Of a stretch of 64,000 nt of DNA, positions 32,964 through 42,353 are shown one piece after another. Source of the DNA: Lachnoclostridium sp. (GTDB lineage: Bacteria; Bacillota; Clostridia; Lachnospirales; Lachnospiraceae). Below the pieces are notes generated by a model. It ran no database searches, was not told where the DNA came from, and saw only the letters and a list, made by a program, of their open reading frames with translations. The DNA is taken from positions 1-64,000 of the forward strand of contig JAETRR010000024.1 in NCBI GenBank assembly GCA_021770065.1, in the 5' to 3' direction. Every line of letters starts with the position of its first letter. The stretch's first letter is position 1. Made by a program: the position numbers and the translations under genes.

Positions 32964-35117
32964 TTACTGTCCAAGACCCTTCATCGTCAGTGCAATCCGC
33001 TTTTTCTGCAAATCCACGCTCAGCACCTTCACATCCACCACATCCCCCACACTCAGCACCTCCAGGGGATGCTTGATAAACTTCTTATCTGTAATCTGGG
33101 AAATATGTACCAGGCCGTCCTGGTGCACGCCGATATCCACAAAAACACCGAAGTCGATCACATTTCGGACAGTTCCCTTAAGGAGCATGCCCGGTGTCAG
33201 ATCTTTCATCTCCAGCACGTCCGTGCGGAGAATGGGTTTCGGCATCTCCTCCCTGGGATCCCGGGCCGGTTTTTCCAGTTCCTTTACAATATCCCGGAGA
33301 GTAATCTCCCCAATACCCAGACTTTCGGAAAGCTTTTTTACATCCTTTACACGGCGTGACAGACCTGTGAGTCCGCCTTTTCGCAGATCCTCGTCGCTGT
33401 AGCCCATGGAAGCAAGCAGCTTCCCGGCCGCCTCGTAGGATTCCGGGTGCACGCTGGTTGCATCTAAGGGGTTGTCCCCTCCGGTGATGCGCATAAAGCC
33501 CGCACACTGCTCATAGGCCTTGGGACCCAGTTTTGCTACCTTTAAAAGCTGGCGGCGGTCCGTAAAGCGGCCGTTGGCCTCCCGGTAGAGGACAATGTTT
33601 TTCGCCAGGGTTTTGCTGATACCGGAGATATATTCCAGCAGGGAAGCAGAGGCAGTGTTCAAGTCCACACCCACTTTATTTACGCAGTCCTCCACCACTC
33701 CGGCCAGTGCCTCGCTGAGCTTCTTCTGGTTCATGTCATGCTGATACTGGCCTACGCCGATGGATTTGGGATCAATCTTAACGAGTTCGGCCAGAGGATC
33801 CTGGAGACGCCTTGCAATAGACGCCGCGCTCCGCTGTCCCACATCAAACTCCGGAAATTCCTCCGTTGCCAGTTTGCTTGCAGAGTAGACGGAGGCGCCG
33901 GCCTCATTGACGATGACATACTGAACCTTTACGGGAAGTTCCTTTAACAGCTCTACAATTACCATTTCCGACTCCCGGGAGGCCGTGCCGTTTCCCACGG
34001 AAATCAGGGTGATGTGATACCTGGATATGAGTTTCTTTAAGACCGCCTTTGCTTCCGCTACCTTGTTCTGGGGGGCTGTGGGATAGATCACCACCGTATC
34101 CAGGACCTTACCCGTGGCATCTACCACTGCCAGTTTACAGCCGGTACGGAAAGCCGGATCCCAGCCGAGGACAACCTGTCCCGCAATGGGAGGCTGCATA
34201 AGAAGCTGCTCCAGATTCTTTCCGAACACCCTGATGGCTCCGTCCTCTGCCTTTTCCGTGAGGGCACTTCGCAGTTCGCGTTCTATGGCCGGGGCGATAA
34301 GGCGCTTATAACTGTCCTCTATCACCGCTTTTAAGACCGGTGTGGTGTGGGGATTATCCCTTACAATCACTTTTTTCTCCAGGTAACGCAGGATGCGCTC
34401 CTCCGGCGCCTCAATCTTTACCGTGAGAATTTTTTCGGCCTCTCCCCGGTTGAGAGCCAGAATCCGGTGGCCGGCCAGCTTCTTTACCGGCTCCTCAAAA
34501 TTGTAGTACATCTCATAGACGCTCTCGGTTTTCTCATCCTTGGCCGCGGAAGTCAGTATTCCCTCGTCAAAAGTAAGCTTCCGGATATAGATCCGGTAAT
34601 CGGCCTCATCGGAAACAGCCTCTGCCAGAATATCTTTTGCCCCCTCTATGGCCTCCTCCGGGGTCAGTACGCCCTTTTCCTCGGATACATAGGCTGCCGC
34701 TTCCTCGGCGAGGGGACGGTTTGTCATCTGAAGCCGGATAAGATCTGCGAGGCCCTCCAGGCCCTTTTCTTTTGCCACGGTAGCCCGGGTGCGCCTTTTG
34801 GGGCGGTAAGGGCGGTACAGGTCGTCCACCACAACCAGGGTCTCTGCGGCCAGAATCTGCCGTTCCAGCTCCTCCGTCAGCTTTCCCTGTTCCCGGATGC
34901 TGCCAAGAACCTGCTCCTTTTTCTCCTCCAGGCTGCGAAGATAGGCAAGCCTCTCATTGAGACTGCGCAGAACCTCGTCATTTAAGGAGCCTGTAGCTTC
35001 CTTCCGGTACCTGGAAATAAAGGGGATGGTATTTCCCTCATCAATGAGCTTTACAGCCGCCTCAATCTGCCAGCGCTGCGTACCCAGCTCTTCGGTTAGT
35101 TTTTTCAGAATATCCAT
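32964..35117 (-). CDS. tex: S1 RNA-binding protein Tex
   Basis: 717-residue transcription accessory factor. N-terminal helical region, YqgF-like domain around WDPAFRTGCKLAVVD (near residue 320), helix-hairpin-helix repeats (YISGISKTLAKNIV) and a C-terminal S1 domain (GVFVDIGVHQDGLVHISQI near 655). Tex binds RNA and acts in transcription and stress survival. Single gene with its own promoter. Confidence 0.96.
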   Translation of the reverse strand: MDILKKLTEELGTQRWQIEAAVKLIDEGNTIPFISRYRKEATGSLNDEVLRSLNERLAYLRSLEEKKEQVLGSIREQGKLTEELERQILAAETLVVVDDLYRPYRPKRRTRATVAKEKGLEGLADLIRLQMTNRPLAEEAAAYVSEEKGVLTPEEAIEGAKDILAEAVSDEADYRIYIRKLTFDEGILTSAAKDEKTESVYEMYYNFEEPVKKLAGHRILALNRGEAEKILTVKIEAPEERILRYLEKKVIVRDNPHTTPVLKAVIEDSYKRLIAPAIERELRSALTEKAEDGAIRVFGKNLEQLLMQPPIAGQVVLGWDPAFRTGCKLAVVDATGKVLDTVVIYPTAPQNKVAEAKAVLKKLISRYHITLISVGNGTASRESEMVIVELLKELPVKVQYVIVNEAGASVYSASKLATEEFPEFDVGQRSAASIARRLQDPLAELVKIDPKSIGVGQYQHDMNQKKLSEALAGVVEDCVNKVGVDLNTASASLLEYISGISKTLAKNIVLYREANGRFTDRRQLLKVAKLGPKAYEQCAGFMRITGGDNPLDATSVHPESYEAAGKLLASMGYSDEDLRKGGLTGLSRRVKDVKKLSESLGIGEITLRDIVKELEKPARDPREEMPKPILRTDVLEMKDLTPGMLLKGTVRNVIDFGVFVDIGVHQDGLVHISQITDKKFIKHPLEVLSVGDVVDVKVLSVDLQKKRIALTMKGLGQ

Positions 35118-35175
35118 ATATGAACTCCTTTGCCCTTCTGCGTATCATACTCAAGGGCGTTTTCTCAATATTCCT

Positions 35176-35204
35176 ATTATAAACAAAACCCGGGTGCTTC
35201 GCAA
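35176..35204 (-). promoter_or_regulatory. tex promoter
   Basis: Minus-strand TTGCGA (35199-35204), 17-base spacer, TATAAT (35176-35181), about 55 bases before the start. Confidence 0.65.
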
Positions 35205-35211
35205 GAAGCAT

Positions 35212-35240
35212 TTGTTTTTCACGGAAAGCTGTGCTATGAT
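35212..35240 (+). promoter_or_regulatory. promoter of the two-gene membrane protein operon
   Basis: TTGTTT (35212-35217), 17-base spacer, TATGAT (35235-35240), 35 bases ahead of ATG 35275. Confidence 0.65.
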
Positions 35241-35274
35241 AAAAAAATGAAAGCGGACGTATGGGAGGGTTACT

Positions 35275-35649
35275 ATGGAACCATTACAAAGGACAAAACA
35301 AAATCCAATGGCTGCCGCATCCTTTATCCTGGGAATGATCGCCATTGTTTTTTCATTAAGGACACCGGCCTATGCTCTTTTCTCGGGCTGTCTAAGCATT
35401 CTCTTTGCCGTTCTCTCCAGAGGCAGCGGCTTTAAAATGCCGGACAAGGCTATAGCCGGTCTGATTATTTCTGCTTTTGCCATTATCATTGCTGCGCTTA
35501 TCTTCATCGCCGCCCTGTTCCTTCAAGAATATCTGGTTCAGAGTTTCGGGGAGGAAGTGCTTCAGGATCCGAATATGGCGGAAAAACTGATGCTGGAACG
35601 GATCAATGATTTTCTAAACCAGCTGCAGGCAGGAGGCACAGGGCTATGA
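35275..35649 (+). CDS. small membrane protein (DUF4190-like)
   Basis: 124 residues. Three hydrophobic segments (about 13-30, 33-48 and 60-90) after a basic N-terminus, with an acidic helical tail. MAAASFILGMIAIV resembles the DUF4190 group seen throughout Lachnospiraceae. Function unknown. GGAGGG precedes the ATG; the end overlaps the next gene by four bases. Confidence 0.75.
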   Translation: MEPLQRTKQNPMAAASFILGMIAIVFSLRTPAYALFSGCLSILFAVLSRGSGFKMPDKAIAGLIISAFAIIIAALIFIAALFLQEYLVQSFGEEVLQDPNMAEKLMLERINDFLNQLQAGGTGL

Positions 35650-36404
35650 CTATACCGTCCAGAGAATTAAAACGCCGGGCGCGGTGTGTATTAGAAGGAA
35701 AATATTTCTTTGCAGCCAATACGGCCTGCTCTCTGATGCTGTATTCCTTTTTTTCCGCCCTGATTTTACAGTATACGGGTCTGGGAACTTCGGAAAAACC
35801 GGCCGCAATTGTCTTTTACTATATTTTGTGGGCAATCATGTCTCTTCTCGGCTCTCTCCTTGAGGTCGGGCTGATCCGTTATGTCTACCTGTTAAGCCAG
35901 CGGAAGGAATCTGTAATGCCTGTGCTTTTTTATGCTTTCAGGAAACAGCCGGACACTTTTATTCTGGTCTATGCATTCCGGTATCTGCTGGCTCTGGTGT
36001 GGTTTATTCCCGCCGCCCTGGAGCTTCGGAAGCTTCCCGTTAATCTGGAGCCTCTTGCGCTTATCAAGGCTCTTTTCCCTGTCTGTCTGCTGGTCCTGAT
36101 TGGGATTCTGCCGGCTCTTACGGTATCACTGCCCTACGGTCTGGCCTGCTATGTCCTTCTCGACCAGCCGTACATTACGGCCCGCGAGGCCCTGGGAACC
36201 AGCCGGCGCCTTATGAAGGGGAATTACCTGCGGCTGTTCCGGCTGTGGATAAGCTTTCTTCCCTTTTTGCTTCTGATTGCAGGAACCTCCGGTGTGGCGC
36301 TTTTGTGGGTGAAGCCCTATTTCCATACGACTATGAGCCAGTTTTATATGGAGGTGAGCCGCCAGAAGCTTCCGGAAGAGCCGCAGATCTCGATTGTTGT
36401 GTAA
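35646..36404 (+). CDS. DUF975-family membrane protein
   Basis: 252 residues with six likely membrane segments. MTIPSRELKRRAR at the N-terminus and the YITAREALGTSRRLMKGNYLRLFRLWISFLPF segment are typical of DUF975. Function unknown, probably in the envelope. AGGAGG lies ahead of ATG 35646. Confidence 0.82.
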   Translation: MTIPSRELKRRARCVLEGKYFFAANTACSLMLYSFFSALILQYTGLGTSEKPAAIVFYYILWAIMSLLGSLLEVGLIRYVYLLSQRKESVMPVLFYAFRKQPDTFILVYAFRYLLALVWFIPAALELRKLPVNLEPLALIKALFPVCLLVLIGILPALTVSLPYGLACYVLLDQPYITAREALGTSRRLMKGNYLRLFRLWISFLPFLLLIAGTSGVALLWVKPYFHTTMSQFYMEVSRQKLPEEPQISIVV

Positions 36405-36414
36405 TGTTATTTTA

Positions 36415-36457
36415 AAAGGCCTGCCGCATTTTTTCTGTTTCTGCGGCAGGCCTTTTT
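36415..36457. terminator. bidirectional terminator
   Basis: AAAAGGCCTGCCGCA and TGCGGCAGGCCTTTTTT form a 14-bp GC-rich stem between convergent genes (DUF975 and lysC). Confidence 0.92.
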
Positions 36458-36491
36458 TCTGCATCTGTTTCCGGTATATTTTTAAAGTAAT

Positions 36492-37700
36492 TTACTCCTC
36501 CAGCCCGAATGCGTCATGAACCGCATTGGCCGCGCGCTCCGCATCTTTCTCGTGAATCAGCACGGTCACACGGATCTCGGAAGTGGAGATCATATTGATA
36601 TTGATATTCTGGTTGTAAAGGGCTTCAAACATTTTTGCCGCCACACCGGGATTGGACATCATGCCGGCGCCGACAATCGACACCTTTGCCACCTCTTTAT
36701 TGCAGGAAATACTCTTTCCTCCCACACGGCTTAAGTTGCCTTCCAGAATCTTTACTGCCGCATCTGCCTCGTCTCTGGATACGGTAAAGGAAATGTCCTT
36801 GCTGTTCTCACGGCCGATAGACTGCAGAATTACATCTACGTTAATATTTTCCTTTGCAAGCATATTGAACAGTTTAAACGCCATTCCCGGCTGATCCTTC
36901 AATCCGATTACGGAAATTCTGGCCGTATTTTTATCCAGTGCCACTCCACTGATTAACATTCTCTCCACGTTTGTTTCCTCCTTAACAATTGTCCCTTCGT
37001 GATCATTCAGACTGGAACGTACCACAAGCTGTACGCCGTATTTTTTTGCCATTTCCACCGAACGATTGTGGAGCACGCCCGCTCCTAATGTTGCCAGATC
37101 CAGCATCTCGTCGTAGGTGATTTCCTCAAGCTTTCTTGCCTTGGGCACATAACGGGGATCTGCCGTGTACACGCCGTCCACGTCAGTGTAGATTTCGCAG
37201 GCATCCGCATGAAGGACAGCTGCCAGAGCTACGGCGGTTGTATCTGAGCCGCCTCGTCCAAGAGTCGTGTAGTTATCGTATTTGTTCACGCCCTGGAAGC
37301 CCGTGACAATGACGATTCTCCGGTGCTCCAGTTCATGCATGATGCGGTCGGTGTCTATGCGCTTCAGCCTGGCATTTCCGTGGACACGGGTGGTGTGCAT
37401 GGCTACCTGGAAGGCGTTTAAGGATACTGCCGGAACGTCCATGGTGTCAAAGGCCATAGCCATCAGCGCTGTGGATACCTGCTCTCCCGTGGTCAGCAGC
37501 ATATCCAGCTCTCTTTTCGGGGGATTGGGATTAATGGTCTGGGCCAGGGCAATCAAGTCGTCTGTGGATTTCCCCATGGCGGAAAGAACTACGATGATGT
37601 CATTTCCCTTTCTGTACTCCTCGGCACACCGCCTGGCTACGTTGAAAATTCTTTCTTTATCGCCTACGGAGGTGCCTCCAAATTTTTTCACTATCAGCAT
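36492..37700 (-). CDS. lysC: aspartate kinase
   Basis: 402 residues; phosphorylates aspartate to start lysine, threonine and methionine synthesis. KKFGGTSVGD at the start, the FQGVNKYDNYTTLGRGGSDTTA motif near residue 154 and two C-terminal ACT domains (SVIGLKDQPGMAFKLF; SIVGAGMMSNPGVAAKMF) for amino-acid feedback. Grouped with hom and a PGM-like gene, so threonine is the likely effector. Confidence 0.96.
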   Translation of the reverse strand: MLIVKKFGGTSVGDKERIFNVARRCAEEYRKGNDIIVVLSAMGKSTDDLIALAQTINPNPPKRELDMLLTTGEQVSTALMAMAFDTMDVPAVSLNAFQVAMHTTRVHGNARLKRIDTDRIMHELEHRRIVIVTGFQGVNKYDNYTTLGRGGSDTTAVALAAVLHADACEIYTDVDGVYTADPRYVPKARKLEEITYDEMLDLATLGAGVLHNRSVEMAKKYGVQLVVRSSLNDHEGTIVKEETNVERMLISGVALDKNTARISVIGLKDQPGMAFKLFNMLAKENINVDVILQSIGRENSKDISFTVSRDEADAAVKILEGNLSRVGGKSISCNKEVAKVSIVGAGMMSNPGVAAKMFEALYNQNININMISTSEIRVTVLIHEKDAERAANAVHDAFGLEE

Positions 37701-37726
37701 TGCTTTTTCTCCTCGTTATCGATTTA

Positions 37727-38929
37727 TCAGTTTTCAAACAGTCTGGCAATCAGCTCATATCCATGTTCTATCACGATGCCGCTTTCCTCTGCCTCTCTTT
37801 CATTATATGCGCCAATCCTGCGAAGCTCTTTCTCACTGTCGTACAGGAGGTAAGGAACGGGATCGCTGGTATGGGTCCGCACCCGGACAGGGGTGGGGTG
37901 ATCCGGGAGTATCAGAAGCCGGTAAGGCTCTTCTGCCTGGTCAAGATCCTCCCGTATGGGGCGTATCACTCTTTTGTCCAGATACTCGATTGACTGAACC
38001 TTTTTTTTTGCACTGCCCTGATGTCCCATTTCATCCGGAGCCTCCACGTGGACATACACAAAGTCAAATCCGTCTTTTATAAGGGCATCCGCCGCTGCCC
38101 GGGCTTTCCCTTCATAGTTGGTATGAAGGCCGCCGTTTGCTCCTTCCACATGGATATTGGTCATTCCGGTTCCCACGGCAATTCCCTTGAGCAGATCTAC
38201 GGCAGATATCATCGCGCCCTTTTTGTGGTATTTTTCCTCAAAAGAAGACAGGCCCGGCCGGGTCCCGGCTCCCCAGAACCAGCAGGAGTTGGCCGGATTG
38301 AGGCCTTCTGCCTTCCGCTTCAGATTAACGGGATGCTTTGAAAGTATTTCATAGCTTCTTTTCTGCATGGCCCGAAGCTTTTCATCCGCCGGGAGGTAAT
38401 CTCCTGCCCTCTGCCCCAGCACATCGTGCGGCGGCGTCAGTTCCACAACGCTGCCCTTTGACCAGATCAGCAGGTGGCGGTAGCTTGTTCCCGCATAGAA
38501 ATGATAGACATCATCCTCCAGCTCCTTTCGGACTGCATCCAGCAGGACGGCCGCGTCCTCTGTGCTTATCTCGTCGGAACTGTGATCAAGGATCTTTTTA
38601 TCCTCATATGCCTCTTCTTCCTCGGATAAGGTGATCAGATTTGTCCTAAGGGCTATGTCGTCCTCTTTCATGTCTACGCCTATGCTCAAGGCCTCCAAAG
38701 GGGAGCGTCCCGTGTAGTACTGTCTCGGATTGTAGCCCAAAACCGCAAGATTGGCCGTGTCGCTGCCAGGCTTCATGCCTTCGGGGATGGTATGGACCAG
38801 GCCCACCTGCGAACGGCCCGCCAGGTCATCCATGGCCGGAGTTTCTGCATATTCCAGAGGCGTTTTTCCTCCGAGTTCCTCTATCGGCTCGTCTGCCATG
38901 CCGTCTCCCAGAACAATTACGTATTTCAT
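37727..38929 (-). CDS. cofactor-independent phosphoglycerate mutase family (proposed homoserine kinase)
   Basis: 400 residues of the archaeal-type (ApgM) branch of the alkaline-phosphatase superfamily. VIVLGDGMADEPIEELGG at the N-terminus carries the first metal Asp; the catalytic Ser is in KPGSDTANLAVLGY near residue 57; HVEAPDEMGHQG near 290 and DHPTPVRVRTH near 338 hold other metal ligands. Members in threonine operons are annotated as a substitute homoserine kinase. Here it lies between hom and lysC, and no classical thrB is in the window, which supports that role. Confidence 0.85.
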   Translation of the reverse strand: MKYVIVLGDGMADEPIEELGGKTPLEYAETPAMDDLAGRSQVGLVHTIPEGMKPGSDTANLAVLGYNPRQYYTGRSPLEALSIGVDMKEDDIALRTNLITLSEEEEAYEDKKILDHSSDEISTEDAAVLLDAVRKELEDDVYHFYAGTSYRHLLIWSKGSVVELTPPHDVLGQRAGDYLPADEKLRAMQKRSYEILSKHPVNLKRKAEGLNPANSCWFWGAGTRPGLSSFEEKYHKKGAMISAVDLLKGIAVGTGMTNIHVEGANGGLHTNYEGKARAAADALIKDGFDFVYVHVEAPDEMGHQGSAKKKVQSIEYLDKRVIRPIREDLDQAEEPYRLLILPDHPTPVRVRTHTSDPVPYLLYDSEKELRRIGAYNEREAEESGIVIEHGYELIARLFEN

Positions 38930-38935
38930 AGCCTT

Positions 38936-40150
38936 CTATCCTTCCACGCGGATCATATGAATGACGGCGTCTGTCCGGGCCGCCCGTTCCTTGTATTCCG
39001 CTTCTGTGTATTCTCCTGTGATAAAGCCGAATTCGCCGGCCAGATCCGCTGTCACTATCTCGATCGGCCCGAAAATTTCAGCCATTTTGATAGCGTCCGT
39101 GTTTTTGTTCCCTTTGACGCGGACGAAGAAGCGGCGCTTGGCATCGCTTAAGTCCGTCAGCTCCAGCTTCCGGCTGCTCCAGAAGGTCATAATGTTCCTG
39201 TGCAGATGCTTGGCTGCGTCTACCACGTCTGCTACTACGGCGCTGGCCGTGGGCAGCTTTCCGGCTCCGCTTCCGTAGAACATTACATCGCCCAGTACAT
39301 TTCCCTTGACAAAAATGGCATTGAACACATCGTTGACGCTGTACAGGGGATGAAGTTCACTGATGAGGAAGGGCGCTACCATGGCAAAAAAGCGGCCGTT
39401 TTCCTTTTTGCTGACGGCTAACAGCTTGACGGCCCGGCCCATTTTTCTGGCATACTTAATGTCTTCGGCCGTTACTTTAGTGATGCCTTCCGTGTAAATG
39501 TCTTCATAGTCTGCCTGGCAGCCGCTGGCCAGGGATGTAAGGATAGCTATCTTCCGGCAGGCATCATAGCCTTCTACATCCGCTTCCGGATTGCGCTCTG
39601 CGTAGCCTTTTTCCTGGGCCTCTTTTAAGGCGGTGTCAAAGTCGATGCCCTCGTGGGTCATCTGGCTTAAAATATAGTTGGTGGTTCCGTTGAGGATTCC
39701 CGTGATTTCTATAATCTCGTCTGCGGTCAGGGAGGAATTCAGCGGACGGATAATCGGAATTCCGCCGCCTACACTGGCTTCGAATAAGTAATTGAGCTCC
39801 CGCTCTCTGGCTATCTCAAGAAGCTCGGCCCCGTGTCTGGCCACCAGCTCTTTGTTGGAGGTGCAGACGCTTTTTCCTGCCTCTAAGCACCGCTTAGTGA
39901 AGGTATATGCCGGCTCTACGCCGCCCATGACTTCTACGACGATGCGGATCTCGGGATCGTTCACGATGGTTTCAAAGTCGTGAATCAGCTTGGATTCTAC
40001 CGGGTCACCGGGAAATTCCCTAAGATCCAGGACGTATTTGATGTTGATCTCGTCTCCGGCCCTGCGGTTGATGCTGGCCTGGTTGGTGTTTAATACTTCT
40101 ACGACTCCGGACCCTACGGTTCCGTAACCCATGACTGCTATTTGTACCAT
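38936..40150 (-). CDS. hom: homoserine dehydrogenase
   Basis: 404 residues; reduces aspartate semialdehyde to homoserine. MGYGTVGSGVVEVL nucleotide-binding motif at the start, VMGGVEPA near residue 75, GTTNYILSQM near 165 and the KKEAQEKGYAERNPEADVEGYDA-type substrate region near 185 (Glu and Asp-rich GYAERNPEADVEGYD). A C-terminal ACT-like segment is present. Starts six bases after the ACT protein stop. Confidence 0.96.
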   Translation of the reverse strand: MVQIAVMGYGTVGSGVVEVLNTNQASINRRAGDEINIKYVLDLREFPGDPVESKLIHDFETIVNDPEIRIVVEVMGGVEPAYTFTKRCLEAGKSVCTSNKELVARHGAELLEIARERELNYLFEASVGGGIPIIRPLNSSLTADEIIEITGILNGTTNYILSQMTHEGIDFDTALKEAQEKGYAERNPEADVEGYDACRKIAILTSLASGCQADYEDIYTEGITKVTAEDIKYARKMGRAVKLLAVSKKENGRFFAMVAPFLISELHPLYSVNDVFNAIFVKGNVLGDVMFYGSGAGKLPTASAVVADVVDAAKHLHRNIMTFWSSRKLELTDLSDAKRRFFVRVKGNKNTDAIKMAEIFGPIEIVTADLAGEFGFITGEYTEAEYKERAARTDAVIHMIRVEG

Positions 40151-40156
40151 TTTGAT

Positions 40157-40600
40157 TTACTCCTTTGCCAGTATTTTCAGATAATGAATTCCCTCCTGAC
40201 TTTCTATCTGCTCAATCATGGCGGACACGTCCTTGGTGATGGGCAGCAGATCTACAGTGAGGGTCAGAGATGCCACTCCGTTGATGGGGATTGTCTGATG
40301 AATGGTCAGCACATTTCCTTTAAAGTCTGCTATGGTTTTTAAGACTAAGGATAACAGGCCGGGCTGATCATCCATCTGAAGAATAAAGGTTATGCTTTTT
40401 CCCTTGGAGTTGTCATGGAAGGGAGAGATATCGTCTTTGTATTTGTAGAAGGAACTGCGGCTGATACCCACGCGTTCCGTGGCTTCCTGGATGGTGATTG
40501 CTTTTGATGAATCCAGAAGGCGTTTGGCTTCTACTACTTTCAGCAGTACTTCCGGTACGGCTTTTTGGCTTACTACAAAATATTTGGTTTTTTCTGACAT
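40157..40600 (-). CDS. ACT-domain regulatory protein (PheB/UPF0735 type)
   Basis: 147 residues. N-terminal region includes an HTH-like stretch (ITIQEATERVGISRSSFYKYKDDI, about 35-58); residues 72-145 are an ACT domain (LQMDDQPGLLSLVLKTIADF). Such proteins precede hom in clostridia and may sense threonine. Start at ATG 40600 (MSEKTKYFVV) with GGAGGG upstream. Confidence 0.88.
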   Translation of the reverse strand: MSEKTKYFVVSQKAVPEVLLKVVEAKRLLDSSKAITIQEATERVGISRSSFYKYKDDISPFHDNSKGKSITFILQMDDQPGLLSLVLKTIADFKGNVLTIHQTIPINGVASLTLTVDLLPITKDVSAMIEQIESQEGIHYLKILAKE

Positions 40601-40665
40601 GTTTTTCCCCTCCGTGTGCGTGTGTTGAAAACATTTGTTTTTCTGTGATGGATTCAACAAGGGAA

Positions 40666-40694
40666 ATATTATCACAATTTTTGGGGGATTGCAA
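40666..40694 (-). promoter_or_regulatory. promoter of the ACT-hom-PGM-lysC operon
   Basis: Minus-strand TTGCAA (40689-40694), 17-base spacer, TAATAT (40666-40671). The leader is about 60 bases, too short for a T-box. Confidence 0.7.
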
Positions 40695-40831
40695 GTGGTA
40701 TTGGGGAGATTTTTATTTTTTATTTTTTTAAGAGGGAGGCTTTTTAGGACGGACGGAAATGGAGCAAAAGCAGGGCGCCGCCTTTTCCAGTAGTCTTTCT
40801 CCACTTTCTGCCAGGGCTTTAAAATTACCCT

Positions 40832-42259
40832 GTGGAAACCGCAGCAGGCTTCCGCAATCAAAGCGAGGTGCTTCCCGAACTGCTGGAATTGAAAAAACGG
40901 CAGTTTACATTTGTTATTTGCGACCAGATCAGCTTTACGACCGCCCAGGAGATAGGATTAAATTCGATTGTAGTTCCCTCCGGAATAGAAAGCATCCGTG
41001 CCGCTCTGGATGATGCCGTAAAATCCGTGTGGTCTATCACCCGGTTTAACAGACAGTTGGAATTGTTTAAGAGTGTATTATTGAATATAGACGGGATTAC
41101 GCTTCTTTACGATTCTGACGGTAAACTGATCTTTTCTTCGCTTATGGGGGCTCCTTTTGAAATCCTGATTGACAGGGAAGTCCACTCTTCGCTGCATGAC
41201 CTTTTAAACAGCCATGGTATCTCTGTCGACCGGAAAATCGGTGACAGGCAGGTTAAAATCAGCACATATACTCTTACCATAAGCGGGGAACTATTCACAC
41301 TGCTCAGAATTCTGGAAAAAAACACAATCTTTTCCGAGGACAAAAATCCAATATCCATATTTAACAGAACTCCGGAACAGACTGAATCGGATTTCAGCCG
41401 GGCAAACAGCGCAAATCTAATCGGCAATACCCATATTTTATTAGAAAAATATGCCCCCAGCTCCCTGCCGGTGCTAATCAGCGGAGAAAAAGGAACCGGA
41501 AAAGAGAAAGCAGCCTATCTGTTATACCGGCTGGGCCCATACCGCACCAAACCCTATTATGTAATCGACTGCTCCATGCTGAACAGCAGGGAATTAAGCA
41601 CCCTGCTGAATAATGACGCATCCCCTTTTGCAGAAATAAATGCCACCATACACATCAAGGAAGTAAACGCCTTAAGCGAAACGCAGTTTATGAAATTATG
41701 TACTTATATAGAGGATTCCAGGTTATTTAAGCGGAACAGGGTTATATTTTCCATCGTATCCACGGACTCAAATTCCAAAAAATTCCGGGATCATCTGATC
41801 AATCAGATGTCCTGCCTGCTGCTTGCCATTACGCCTTTGCGAGAACGGTATGGCGACATGGCCGGTATGGCGGCCATTTACCTCAACCAGCTGAATGCGC
41901 AGCTGGGCAAGCAGATTATCGGTTTCCAGCCGGATGCTCTCGAGATAATAAAAAGCTACTCCTGGCCCAATAATCTGGATCAGTTCCGGCGTGTAATAAA
42001 ACAGCTCACAATCATTACAAATACCTCCTATATCTCCGCCGGTGATGTGAGCTCCGTGATTGAGCAGGAACATAAGCAGTACCCCCAGGTAAAATCGGAA
42101 GCCAGCGCTCCTGCCATTAATTTAAACCAGCCATTGGATAAAATTACTTCTGATATTATCCGTCTTGTTCTTGCCGAGGAAAATATGAACCGTGAAAAGA
42201 CTGCCAGGCGTCTGGGCATCAGCCGCAGCACTTTGTGGCGCACCTTAAAAAACCAGTAA
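40832..42259 (+). pseudogene. PrpR/sigma-54 activator-like regulator, 5'-truncated and degenerate
   Basis: 475 codons from a GTG with no ribosome site; an in-frame TAA precedes it at 40820. Residues 15-70 (FVICDQISFTTAQEIGLNSIVVPSG) match only the end of a PrpR_N sensor domain, so roughly the first 130 residues of a normal protein are absent. The central AAA+ domain keeps Walker A GEKGTGKE near 222 but lacks the GAFTGA loop and a normal Walker B (NATIHIKEV instead of GGTLFLDE). The C-terminal Fis-type HTH (EKTARRLGISRSTLWRTL) is intact. Could be a remnant, or a sigma-54-independent DNA-binding derivative. Confidence 0.75.
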
Positions 42260-42269
42260 AAAGAAATGC

Positions 42270-42297
42270 CGGAAAAAAGGCAGCTGCCTTTTTTCCG
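42270..42297. terminator. bidirectional terminator
   Basis: Perfect 28-bp palindrome: CGGAAAAAAGGCAG and its complement, giving A- and T-rich tracts on both strands, between the convergent regulator remnant and prfB. Confidence 0.9.
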
Positions 42298-42353
42298 ACA
42301 GGTTCTGATCTGACGACTATAAATATTATATCCATATAACGAAATATACGCCC

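Noticed and set aside
40601..40694. T-box or threonine leader ahead of the ACT-hom operon
   Set aside because: Transcript leader is only about 60 bases and lacks the T-box consensus and an attenuator stem.
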